A stretch of 7,370 bases of DNA, taken from NCBI GenBank assembly GCA_029262715.1, contig JAJCYX010000212.1:1-7370 (forward strand), written 5' to 3'. Below, one piece after another: positions 1 through 5,650 of the stretch. The notes beneath the pieces are model-generated. The model ran no database searches. It saw only the letters and a list, made by a program, of their open reading frames with translations, and was not told the DNA's origin. Each line of letters opens with the position of its first letter. Position 1 is the first letter of the stretch. Both the position numbers and the translations under genes were made by a program. This DNA comes from Chloroflexota bacterium. Lineage in GTDB: Bacteria; Chloroflexota; Dehalococcoidia; Lucifugimonadales; Lucifugimonadaceae.

Positions 1-336
1 CCGGTGTCCCCAGATATCGTGGATACCTGCGCCAAGTTGCTCTCCCGACTCCCAGCGACGCAGTGTTCCCGGCGGGTCAGCAGCGAACAGCTCCCAGTCG
101 GAAAGATGCGTCTGAACGCTCGATTGATCGTCCCTGAACACCACGACGTCGACGTCACCATGAGTGCGATACGGCCGAACATCAAACTCCCCGGCGAACA
201 GCTCGACAGCGTAACCACCCGCAATACACCACCGGAACGTCGCGCCGTCCATCACGGAACCAAGTTCATCCAGAGAAATTGGGTCCCATTTTGTGAACGG
301 AATTTTCAGATCAGGTGTCATGGGCATGCGACACAT
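1..336 (-). CDS. Aminoglycoside/lincosamide nucleotidyltransferase-like protein, partial (C-terminus beyond window)
   Basis: The frame is open from an ATG at 336 to the window edge, giving 112 residues of an N-terminal part. It shows the opening of a small nucleotidyltransferase fold: W36-C-IAGGYAVELF (38-47), then THGDVDV (58-64), where the GDxD pair D61 and D63 would bind metal and nucleotide. After these come WELFAADPPGTLRRW (81-95) and HDIW (106-109). This order of motifs matches the family of aminoglycoside 2''-adenylyltransferase-like proteins, which transfer AMP to a small hydroxylated substrate. Many family members have no proven resistance role, so the substrate is open. ATGs at 336, 327 and 321 are all in frame and none has a clear ribosome binding site; the last may be the true start, because the family usually has only a few residues before the first Trp. 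It lies 89 bases downstream of the membrane protein gene on the same strand. Confidence 0.75.
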   Translation of the reverse strand, partial: MCRMPMTPDLKIPFTKWDPISLDELGSVMDGATFRWCIAGGYAVELFAGEFDVRPYRTHGDVDVVVFRDDQSSVQTHLSDWELFAADPPGTLRRWESGEQLGAGIHDIWGHR

Positions 337-425
337 AGACGAGGAGGTTTCACAACATTCAGCACCGGTTGCTCCTGATCATTCCGTGAAGCGTAACCGA
401 TGTGCCAGTGTGCCAGCAGTGCGGT

Positions 426-701
426 CTAGTTAACCATCCAGAACACGGCAACGCCCACCAGCATGGTCAAAGTGCCAATCGCAAGCATCCATCGCATGAG
501 AGACCCGGACCGCGCTGATGTTCCGCCGGCGACCACCTGCGCGCCGCCCATTATCCCTGCGAAGCCGAGCATGAATAGAATCCGTACTGCCACATCTTCA
601 ATCCCGATGAAGAGCGGTATCGATATCGCAATTCCGATCCCTGCTCCAAGTAGAAACCGTGAAAACGCCGACTGCGGAACCTTGCCCTGGATATTTCTCA
701 T
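426..701 (-). CDS. Small three-helix membrane protein, unknown function
   Basis: This gene encodes 91 residues with a polar, basic N-terminus followed by three hydrophobic stretches at about 17-35, 38-58 and 70-89. The second is rich in Gly and Ala (GFAGIMGGAQVVAGG). There is no cleavable signal and no recognisable domain, so it should be an integral inner-membrane protein of unknown role. The start is well supported: a GGAGG ribosome binding site lies eight bases before the ATG. The frame ends with TAG. It is probably cotranscribed with, or simply followed by, the nucleotidyltransferase-like gene, and it diverges from the Nudix gene across about 200 bases. A plus-strand frame covers the same stretch but lacks a ribosome binding site and has a non-natural composition. 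Confidence 0.72.
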   Translation of the reverse strand: MRNIQGKVPQSAFSRFLLGAGIGIAISIPLFIGIEDVAVRILFMLGFAGIMGGAQVVAGGTSARSGSLMRWMLAIGTLTMLVGVAVFWMVN

Positions 702-892
702 AGTGTGTCCCTCCAGTGCCTACCTGCTCAGAATAGTCAGCCAGCACGAATCTGTGAGCACCACAGCGTAAGAGATGGCTGAGAAAGCGAGCTCACGCTG
801 CCAACCGGGTCGCAAGCAATCGTCATTCGCCGGTCCCTTCGTAGCCCATATCATCTACGTCCGATCTCCCTCCCAAACCCCAGCTCAAGCCC
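702..892. other. Divergent intergenic region between the membrane protein and Nudix genes
   Basis: The two genes face away from each other here, so both promoters should lie in this stretch. I see no clear -35/-10 pair. The frame of the Nudix gene stays open upstream to an ATG at 775, but that extension has a low-complexity composition and no similarity to a Nudix N-terminus. I treat it as non-coding. Confidence 0.4.
710..714 (-). promoter_or_regulatory. Ribosome binding site of the small membrane protein gene
   Basis: On the minus strand this reads GGAGG, with eight bases before the ATG at 701. It is one of the strongest Shine-Dalgarno matches in the window, and it decides both the strand and the start of the short gene. 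Confidence 0.7.
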
Positions 893-896
893 GGAG
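893..896 (+). promoter_or_regulatory. Ribosome binding site of the Nudix gene
   Basis: GGAG lies seven bases before the ATG at 904. It supports 904 as the start over the more upstream ATG at 775. A second candidate start at 943 has AGGAG at 926-930, but twelve bases away. Confidence 0.5.
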
Positions 897-903
897 CAGT
901 CTC

Positions 904-1416
904 ATGCCATCGAACGAATCCTCCCAGGAGTCCTGGCAGTCCATGCGTGACCAGGAGGGAAACCTCATCCCGAAGCCCATCGACTACGTTGGCGCAGGGA
1001 CCAATGCCCTGCTCATCGAAGACGGTAAGGTGCTGTTGCAAAAGCGGTCTGACAACGGCCTTTGGGGACTTCCGGGCGGCGGCATGGACGCCGGTGAGAG
1101 CATGGCGGAGTGCGCCGTGCGAGAGATGCTGGAAGAGACCGGTATCGAGAGTCGCGTGACGAGGCTTATCGGCGTCTACTCAGACCCGGCGCTCCACTCG
1201 ATCATGAGCTACAAACGCGGCCCCGACGTGCAAATCGTCCAGTACGTGATCGGCCTCTACGAAGTGGAACGAACAGGAGGCGAGATAGCGGTTTCTCACG
1301 AAAGCACGGCGGTTGAGTGGCACCCTGTGAACGATCTGCCAGAACCGATCTCTCCCGGCGCAAGACTGCGGATCGAAGACGCACTAACAGCGCAAGTAGA
1401 GGCGTTCATACGCTAG
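904..1416 (+). CDS. Nudix hydrolase
   Basis: From the ATG at 904 the product has 170 residues, the usual size for a single-domain Nudix enzyme. The Nudix box GX5EX7REUXEEXGU is complete at residues 59-81: G59, E65, R73-E74, E77-E78, G80 and I81. It follows the typical lead-in VLLQKRSDNGLWGLPGG. The glutamates of the box bind the divalent metal used to hydrolyse a nucleoside diphosphate linked to another group (X). The exact substrate cannot be read from the sequence. The segment after the box (VQIVQYVIGLYEV, then SHESTAVEWHPVNDLPE) is the normal C-terminal part of the fold, so the enzyme appears intact and cytoplasmic. Starts at 775 and 943 are possible; 904 is preferred for its ribosome binding site. 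It runs convergently into the pentapeptide gene, leaving 66 bases without an obvious terminator. Confidence 0.93.
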   Translation: MPSNESSQESWQSMRDQEGNLIPKPIDYVGAGTNALLIEDGKVLLQKRSDNGLWGLPGGGMDAGESMAECAVREMLEETGIESRVTRLIGVYSDPALHSIMSYKRGPDVQIVQYVIGLYEVERTGGEIAVSHESTAVEWHPVNDLPEPISPGARLRIEDALTAQVEAFIR

Positions 1417-1482
1417 GGGTCGCGAGCCTTTTCCTACCAGAAACGGAGCGCATCAATTCGTCCAACAGATCTCAAGCTACCG

Positions 1483-3300
1483 TCACAGGTGCCCTTCACA
1501 GGTTTGCCCATTTGACGAAGCATTTGTACCGTCTGGACAGGTGGCGTCGGTCCAGGTGGTGTTCGCGAGTGTGACGCTGTTGGCCGAGTCATTTTGGATG
1601 GTTGCGCCAGATAGATTCGCAGTGCTCAGGTCAGCGTCGGTAAAGTCAGGGCCGGACAGGCTCGCGTCCGACAGATCAGTACCCACCATCACGGCACGCA
1701 TGAAACTCAAGCCACCTGTGTTGAATCCATTGGAAGTACCGGACAGGTCAGCTCCAGAAAGATCTGCATCGTCAAACACCGAACCCGTTATATCGACGCC
1801 GGAAAGCGTGGCATTGACAAGAATCGCTCCTGAGAAATCAGCATCAGTCAGCGTGCCACCTGTGAAGTTCAGATCGGCAAGATCGACTCCTGCGAAATCA
1901 CCACTCAGGCTCACGCCAAGCATCGTAGAACCTGTATAGATAGCCTCTTCGCCAGTTTCGCTCATCAATGTCGCATTGGTGAGGTTCGCATTTGTGAAAT
2001 TGGCTCTGGTGAGTTGCACCTTGCTCTCATCATCATTATCGAAGGATGCCCCTGACAGGTTGGTAGAGCCCAGATCAGCATCAGTGAAGTCGGTTCCGAA
2101 GTAGCGAACACCCGAGAGATCAGCACCCAACAGCAAGGCACGAGCGAATCTCAGGCCACCTGTGTTGATTCCATTTGAGGTACCGGACAGGTCAGCTCCC
2201 GAAAGATCGACGTCATCAAACACCGAGCCGGAAATCGAAATGCCCGTCAATTTTGCGTTGACCAGCAACCCTTCCGTGAGATCGACATCGACAAACACTC
2301 CGTCGGTGAAATCCAGGTCAGAAAAGTCGACTCCGCCAAAATCACCACTCAGGCTCACTCCAGGCATCTTAGAACCTGTAAATACGGAGCCTCCACCCAG
2401 TTCACTGGTCAACGTCGCGTTGGTCAGATTCGCATTTGTGAAATTGGCTCTCGTGAGTTGCACCATGCTCTCATCATCGTTATCGAAAGATGCACCTGAC
2501 AGATTCGCATTGCTCAAATCGGCATCAGTAAAGTCCACACCAAACAGGTTCGCGCCCGACAGATCACTTCCCACCAAAACGGCCCGCTTGAAGCTCAAGC
2601 CGCCTGTGTTAAATCCATTGGTAGTTCCGGATAGGTCCGCTCCTGAAAGATCGGCGGCGTCAATCGAGGCTCCTGTAAGAGTTGCGCTCGAAAGATCGGC
2701 TGACGTGAGGTCAGCGCCTTCCAGGTTTGCTCTGTCCAGGACTGCAGCGGACAGATCCATTCTTTGAAGGTCAAGACCATTGAGGTTTGCGTCGGTCAGG
2801 TCCGCACCATTTAGCTTCGCACCCGCGATTGTCGCAACCGTCAGGTCGATTTCAGCCAGGTTTGCACTGGAAAGATCTGCGTCGCTGAAATTGGTGCCCG
2901 TGATGCTGGTACGAGTAAGTATCGAATTACTCAGGTCTGCGGAACTCAGGTTCGCTCCGCTGAAATCAGCACCGGTAAAGTCCGAGCAGCTGAGGTCCTC
3001 GCCAATGAGTGATTGTTGAGACAGGTTCTCGCCAACCCGGTTGCGGAAGACGTTGTTGCAGCCGACATTGCCCGAACCAGGTGCCGTCGTTGCGGTAGCA
3101 GTCGGTTCGGTTGGCGAGGCAACCACCGCCGCTGTTGGTGTTGCTGTCGGAGAAACGGGAGTCGATGTCGATCCTGTGGTAGCCGTGGGCTCGACGGTTG
3201 GAGCTGGAGTAACTGTGGCATCGTCGCTTCCGCTACACGCGATTGCGGCTACTGCAACCAGCCCGGTCAAAAATACGCTGACAGATTTCCTGTTTATCAA
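1483..3300 (-). CDS. Secreted pentapeptide-repeat lipoprotein with 148-residue higher-order repeats
   Basis: The product has 605 residues. Residues 1-22 form a lipoprotein signal: basic NRK, a hydrophobic core and a lipobox ending AIAC with Cys22. A Thr/Pro/Ala-rich linker follows to about 78. From about 92 the chain is built of A(D/N)LSG-like pentapeptides, which fold into a right-handed four-sided beta helix. From residue 213 the helix is organised in units of exactly 148 residues: 213-360, 361-508 and a partial third to about 570. Each unit starts DLSGADLSGT and carries a non-pentapeptide NTGGL segment at 231, 379 and 527. The C-terminus has CPDGTN (588-593) and ends near Cys601, an ending I recall from other bacterial pentapeptide proteins; Cys588 and Cys601 could form a disulfide. 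The start is TTG with GGGGGA five bases upstream; no in-frame ATG exists nearby. The likely role is an extracytoplasmic binding or structural protein; the partner is unknown. Confidence 0.92.
   Translation of the reverse strand: MINRKSVSVFLTGLVAVAAIACSGSDDATVTPAPTVEPTATTGSTSTPVSPTATPTAAVVASPTEPTATATTAPGSGNVGCNNVFRNRVGENLSQQSLIGEDLSCSDFTGADFSGANLSSADLSNSILTRTSITGTNFSDADLSSANLAEIDLTVATIAGAKLNGADLTDANLNGLDLQRMDLSAAVLDRANLEGADLTSADLSSATLTGASIDAADLSGADLSGTTNGFNTGGLSFKRAVLVGSDLSGANLFGVDFTDADLSNANLSGASFDNDDESMVQLTRANFTNANLTNATLTSELGGGSVFTGSKMPGVSLSGDFGGVDFSDLDFTDGVFVDVDLTEGLLVNAKLTGISISGSVFDDVDLSGADLSGTSNGINTGGLRFARALLLGADLSGVRYFGTDFTDADLGSTNLSGASFDNDDESKVQLTRANFTNANLTNATLMSETGEEAIYTGSTMLGVSLSGDFAGVDLADLNFTGGTLTDADFSGAILVNATLSGVDITGSVFDDADLSGADLSGTSNGFNTGGLSFMRAVMVGTDLSDASLSGPDFTDADLSTANLSGATIQNDSANSVTLANTTWTDATCPDGTNASSNGQTCEGHL
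1591..1776 (-). repeat. Intragenic 444-bp repeat, partial unit 3
   Basis: This encodes residues 509 to about 570. It repeats FDDADLSGADLSGTSNG, NTGGLSF and DFTDADLS in register with units 1 and 2. It then departs at about ATIQND and passes into the Cys-containing C-terminal cap. Confidence 0.75.
1777..2220 (-). repeat. Intragenic 444-bp repeat, unit 2
   Basis: This unit encodes residues 361-508 and directly follows unit 1 in the protein, with no gap. The second half is more diverged from unit 1 than the first half, which carries the NTGGL and SFDNDDES segments. Confidence 0.85.
2221..2664 (-). repeat. Intragenic 444-bp repeat, unit 1
   Basis: This unit encodes residues 213-360 of the pentapeptide lipoprotein. 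Matching landmarks (the codons for NTGGL) start exactly 444 bases apart in units 1, 2 and 3. Units 1 and 2 share identical protein over most of the SGASFDNDDES to LTRANFTNANLTNATL stretch, and similar DNA there, so they look like a tandem duplication. Confidence 0.85.
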
Positions 3301-3305
3301 CGATG

Positions 3306-3311
3306 TCCCCC
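3306..3311 (-). promoter_or_regulatory. Ribosome binding site for the TTG start of the pentapeptide gene
   Basis: On the minus strand this reads GGGGGA, five bases before TTG at 3300. The frame is closed by a TGA a short way upstream and has no ATG or GTG in between, so this site decides the TTG start. The resulting N-terminus is a textbook lipoprotein signal, which agrees. Confidence 0.5.
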
Positions 3312-3546
3312 GGTCATTGGCGAACGCTATTAAAATGACTCCTCACGACATTACAGCCAGACCATGGGATGCCACATGTGAAAAAACCGACGCATCCATT
3401 GGTGGATGGGTTCGTGTGAAGTTCAGATGATCTGATCATGTCTCACTGCCGTTGAGGCTGACTACGGTATCGACGTGCGCTTGGATCGGGTATCTGGACA
3501 CAGGAATTCGCTCCACTTCACAGCTTGAAATTGATCGCGAGAATTT
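3312..3546. other. Divergent intergenic region between the pentapeptide gene and larB
   Basis: Both promoters should lie here. Visible short dyads are CACATGTG (3373-3380), CATCCA-TTGG-TGGATG (3393-3408) and ATGATC-T-GATCAT (3427-3439). The last is a 13-base perfect palindrome of operator size. I found no convincing sigma-70 pair, no RNA gene and no further coding frame. Confidence 0.4.
3427..3439. promoter_or_regulatory. 13-base palindrome, possible operator
   Basis: ATGATC and GATCAT are exact reverse complements around a single T. It sits roughly midway between the divergent starts at 3300 and 3547, where a shared regulator could act on both genes. Placement and symmetry are the only evidence. 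Confidence 0.25.
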
Positions 3547-4329
3547 TTGGTTAACTCCATACAAAAGCTACTGGCAGATGTTGCAGCGGGGCGGGTTTCG
3601 CCTGAAGAGGCGATGAGTTCGCTTGCCGCAACTTCGGGCGCATCGATTACGAACGACTCTGCTGTCGAGGACATCGGATTTGCACAGATCGATCACGATC
3701 GCGCCGAACGTATGGGCTTTCCTGAGGTGATCTACGGGGCTGGAAAGACTCCACAGCAGGTGGCAGAGATAGCGTCTCGAGTGCACGGCAGGTCCGGTGT
3801 GGTGCTTGTGACTCGCACGAACCGTGCTGCGTTCGATGCGACTCGCACCCTGCTGCCGGACGCAGAGTTCGATGAGGATGCCCATTTGGTCTGGGCCGAT
3901 TCCCGTGACAAGAAGCCGCTGGTTACTGGCCTGGCCATAGTATCGGCGGGTACTTCTGATCTGCCTGTTGCGAAAGAGGCGTCGATAACCGCTCGCTTGA
4001 TGGGCTGCGAAGTTGTGCAGATCAACGATGTCGGCGTGGCAGGGATCCACCGATTGCTTGGCAAGGTTGACCAGCTTCGCGCAGCTACGGTGCTAGTAGT
4101 TGTTGCCGGCATGGAAGGTGCGCTACCGAGCGTCGTTGCAGGTCTCGTTTCAGCGCCGGTCATCGCAGTGCCGACCAGTGTTGGCTACGGTGCCAGTTTC
4201 GACGGACTAGCAGCTCTGCTCGCCATGATGAACTCGTGCGCCTCCGGCGTATCAGTCGTCAACATTGACGGTGGATTCGCCGCAGGCTTCCAGGCAGCGC
4301 TGATCGCCAACGCCATCGCCGCAGAGTGA
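3547..4329 (+). CDS. larB: LarB, pyridinium-3,5-biscarboxylic acid mononucleotide synthase (nickel-pincer cofactor)
   Basis: The product has 260 residues, about the family length. In the Lar pathway LarB carboxylates the pyridinium ring of nicotinic acid adenine dinucleotide and hydrolyses its phosphoanhydride. LarE and LarC then add sulfur and nickel to give the cofactor of lactate racemase-type enzymes. The N-terminal part has the family motif GFAQIDHDRAERMGFPEVIYG (44-64) followed by GKTPQQ. The C-terminal half is the PurE/AIR-carboxylase fold: SAGTSDLPVAKEA (133-145), AGMEGALPSVVAG (187-199), PVIAVPTSVGYGASF (204-218), and NSC to GGF (229-244). Cys231 corresponds to the cysteine reported to bind the pyridine ring in the Lactobacillus enzyme. 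The start is TTG with only a weak ribosome site; an in-frame TGA at 3532 rules out a longer form, and the first residues (SIQKLLADVAAGRVSPEEA) fit the family N-terminus. No larC, larE or larA lies in the window. Confidence 0.95.
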   Translation: MVNSIQKLLADVAAGRVSPEEAMSSLAATSGASITNDSAVEDIGFAQIDHDRAERMGFPEVIYGAGKTPQQVAEIASRVHGRSGVVLVTRTNRAAFDATRTLLPDAEFDEDAHLVWADSRDKKPLVTGLAIVSAGTSDLPVAKEASITARLMGCEVVQINDVGVAGIHRLLGKVDQLRAATVLVVVAGMEGALPSVVAGLVSAPVIAVPTSVGYGASFDGLAALLAMMNSCASGVSVVNIDGGFAAGFQAALIANAIAAE

Positions 4330-4338
4330 CCGAACACA

Positions 4339-4395
4339 CAACTCACAATGAATAGGGCGGCGTGTTTGACACGCCGCCCTATTCATTGTGAGTTG
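4339..4395. terminator. 27-bp perfect hairpin between convergent larB and cytochrome genes
   Basis: The arms 4339-4365 and 4369-4395 are exact reverse complements, with a 3-base TTG loop. The apical part is GC-rich (GGGCGGCGTGT) and the base is AT-richer (CAACTCACAATGAAT). It starts 9 bases after the larB stop and ends 15 bases after the cytochrome stop, so a two-way transcription end is the natural reading. There is no U-tract on either side, and the stem is far longer than in a typical intrinsic terminator. It may therefore act as an RNA-processing or 3'-end-protecting structure instead. Confidence 0.7.
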
Positions 4396-4410
4396 CTTTA
4401 CTGAGAGTTA

Positions 4411-4884
4411 CTACTGCAGTGTCTTGAGGTAGGCGACCAGGTTTTCGATGTCTGATTCGCTCAATGTGCCGAACTGCGGCATGATCGGACCGAAACCGTC
4501 AACGATGAAATCTCCCGGGCTCTTAATCGAAGTGCGCAGGTAGTCGTCAGCCGACTGTCCTGGAACTCGATTTGCGGCCCTGTCGCCCACTCCTGCGAGA
4601 CCTGGTCCTACAAGCGTCTGGTCGCTGGTGTTGTGACAGGCGGTGCAGTTCGTCGCAAACGTTGCCTGTCCGGCCCCGGCGTCAGGCTCCGACGGAGCTT
4701 GCGTTGGCTGTGGTGCAGATGTAGCACCGGACGAAGGCGTCGCCGTAGCAAGCTGCCCACTCGCAGCAGTCGGATTGATCGAACTATTTGGCGTAGCCGT
4801 CGGTTGTGCTGGATCGGCACAGGCTGCAAGAACAAACATACCCATCAGCATCAGGCCGAACAGGCCAAAAGAGCGCTTACTCAT
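4411..4884 (-). CDS. Lipid-anchored c-type cytochrome
   Basis: From ATG 4884 the product has 157 residues. The signal is of lipoprotein type: SKR, a hydrophobic core and a lipobox LAAC with Cys22. A Thr/Pro/Ser/Ala linker (about 23-68) is followed by a single class I cytochrome c domain. The heme motif is CTACH (C80, C83, H84) and the likely sixth ligand is M135 in GPIMPQF. The end SESDIENLVAYLKTLQ is the usual C-terminal helix. The spacing of H84 and M135 and the GPGLAGVGDRA loop are typical of small mono-heme electron carriers. It should be anchored to the outer face of the cytoplasmic membrane and pass electrons between respiratory complexes, but the partners are not in the window. A GTG at 4926 would add 14 residues before the signal and is unlikely. 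A GGAGG lies 12 bases before the chosen ATG, rather far. Confidence 0.93.
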   Translation of the reverse strand: MSKRSFGLFGLMLMGMFVLAACADPAQPTATPNSSINPTAASGQLATATPSSGATSAPQPTQAPSEPDAGAGQATFATNCTACHNTSDQTLVGPGLAGVGDRAANRVPGQSADDYLRTSIKSPGDFIVDGFGPIMPQFGTLSESDIENLVAYLKTLQ

Positions 4885-5106
4885 CGGATCGAAAAGCCTC
4901 CATAAACAAATTTCGTAGCACGTCACCGGGTCTCAACAAGACAATTCCCCTCAACGAGGATCAACGCGCACTGTCAACATCGGAAACTCGTGCGCATGCT
5001 CGTAACACGCGCAACCATGCAAATAAATCCCGTTCAGGCTACTCACTACTCGCAATCGGGTCAACGCGAGCAAACACTTAAATACGCGGAAGTTGAAAAG
5101 TAGGCA
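4885..5106. other. Intergenic region upstream of the cytochrome gene
   Basis: This holds the 5' region of the cytochrome gene, with GGAGG at 4897-4901 on the minus strand, and the 3' flank of the HTH gene. A minus-strand frame at 4951-5151 has no ribosome site and resembles no protein I know. I see no promoter strong enough to call. Confidence 0.4.
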
Positions 5107-5119
5107 GCCCGATTCGGGC
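5107..5119 (-). terminator. Short GC-rich hairpin downstream of the HTH gene
   Basis: GCCCGA and TCGGGC are exact reverse complements around one T. On the minus strand it lies about 40 bases past the stop of the HTH gene and is followed within a few bases by CTACTTTTC, a weak U-rich tail. A six-base stem with almost no loop would have to open at its tip, so this is a modest candidate. Confidence 0.35.
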
Positions 5120-5159
5120 AGTACAACCAGCCAAAACACTCGATAGAGCATTTCGGCGT

Positions 5160-5402
5160 CTAGTCGCTGGTCCGCTTCACCTCTATCGTCTCACCCGGAG
5201 CGAGGGCTACGTGCCTCATCTGGATCCCCAGCTTAAGCATCCAGTAACTCAAAGTTGCTTTCGACACATTCAGACGCCGTGCTGCACCCGTCAGGCCATG
5301 CTCGTTCACAAGCTCAGGAATAGCGCGCTCTAACGGACGCCTTATGCGCTTCTCCACCTGGAGCATCTTTGTTGTCTTCTTTACGCCGCCGCCTGTGGTC
5401 AT
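5160..5402 (-). CDS. Small helix-turn-helix protein, putative DNA-binding regulator
   Basis: The product has 80 residues. The first 30 are basic (KKTTKMLQVEKRIRR) and lead into ERAIPELVNEHGLTG. A helix-turn-helix follows at about 36-60: GLTGAARRLNVSKATLSYWM, then LKLGI. It has the small residue and turn (AARRL-NVS) and the recognition helix SKATLSYWM seen in Fis-like and small phage-type HTH proteins. The remaining 20 residues are polar. It is probably a DNA-binding protein acting alone or as a dimer; its target is unknown. The ATG at 5402 has only a weak GAG upstream; an ATG at codon 13 is an alternative. A cluster of dyads lies about 190 bases upstream and could be its binding region, but nothing in the sequence proves the link. 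Confidence 0.72.
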   Translation of the reverse strand: MTTGGGVKKTTKMLQVEKRIRRPLERAIPELVNEHGLTGAARRLNVSKATLSYWMLKLGIQMRHVALAPGETIEVKRTSD

Positions 5403-5591
5403 CGAATCTCACTCTTTACTGGTGAACCCTGACTGCTTCCGATCATCAGAACCCTACGAATACCCACCGACAGAAGCATAGGTATCTCGGTGCGTGATTC
5501 GGTCAAGACTGGCACGTTCCGCCGGGAAAACGTTTCATATATTTCTCTAGAAAGAGTACGGAACTTCGCCAAGACAAGTCAAATATTCGTA
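5403..5591. other. Upstream region of the HTH gene, AT-rich
   Basis: This is the likely promoter and leader of the HTH gene. The part around 5535-5560 is AT-rich (CATATATTTCTCTAGAAA). A minus-strand TTGACC (about 5500-5505) has TATGCT about 20 bases on, a spacing too long for a good sigma-70 promoter. I see no gene here. Confidence 0.35.
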
Positions 5592-5650
5592 TTGAACATG
5601 TTTTATACAGATTCTGTACAAGTTCTATACTTGTTCAAGACCTGTTCTAG
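5592..5650. promoter_or_regulatory. Cluster of overlapping short dyads, operator-like
   Basis: Within 60 bases there are three overlapping inverted repeats: TACAG-ATT-CTGTA (5606-5618), ACAAGT-TCTAT-ACTTGT (5618-5634) and CTTG-TT-CAAG (5630-5639). AACATGTT sits beside them at 5596-5602 and its neighbours. The tract also repeats GTT at about 5600, 5622, 5633 and 5643, close to one or two helical turns apart. Such dense, phased symmetry in an AT-rich non-coding tract upstream of an HTH gene suggests multiple protein-binding sites. Confidence 0.4.

Noticed and set aside
775..903. N-terminal extension of the Nudix hydrolase from ATG 775
   Set aside because: The added 43 residues resemble no Nudix N-terminus, and ATG 904 has a better placed GGAG.
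2162..2767. Long plus-strand open frame of 201 residues, with others at 1541-1939 and 2780-3019
   Set aside because: These lie antisense to the pentapeptide gene. Its codon periodicity keeps the opposite strand free of stops, and the translations are monotonous Ser/Pro/Val/Arg strings that mirror the repeat.
3568..4163. Minus-strand frames antisense to larB
   Set aside because: They are shadows of a strongly recognised gene, with no features of their own.
4885..4926. Longer cytochrome start at GTG 4926
   Set aside because: It would put 14 residues before an otherwise standard lipoprotein signal peptide.
4951..5151. Minus-strand frame of 66 residues between the cytochrome and HTH genes
   Set aside because: It has no ribosome binding site, no recognisable motif and a Cys/Leu/Arg-rich composition, and it covers the hairpin at 5107-5119.
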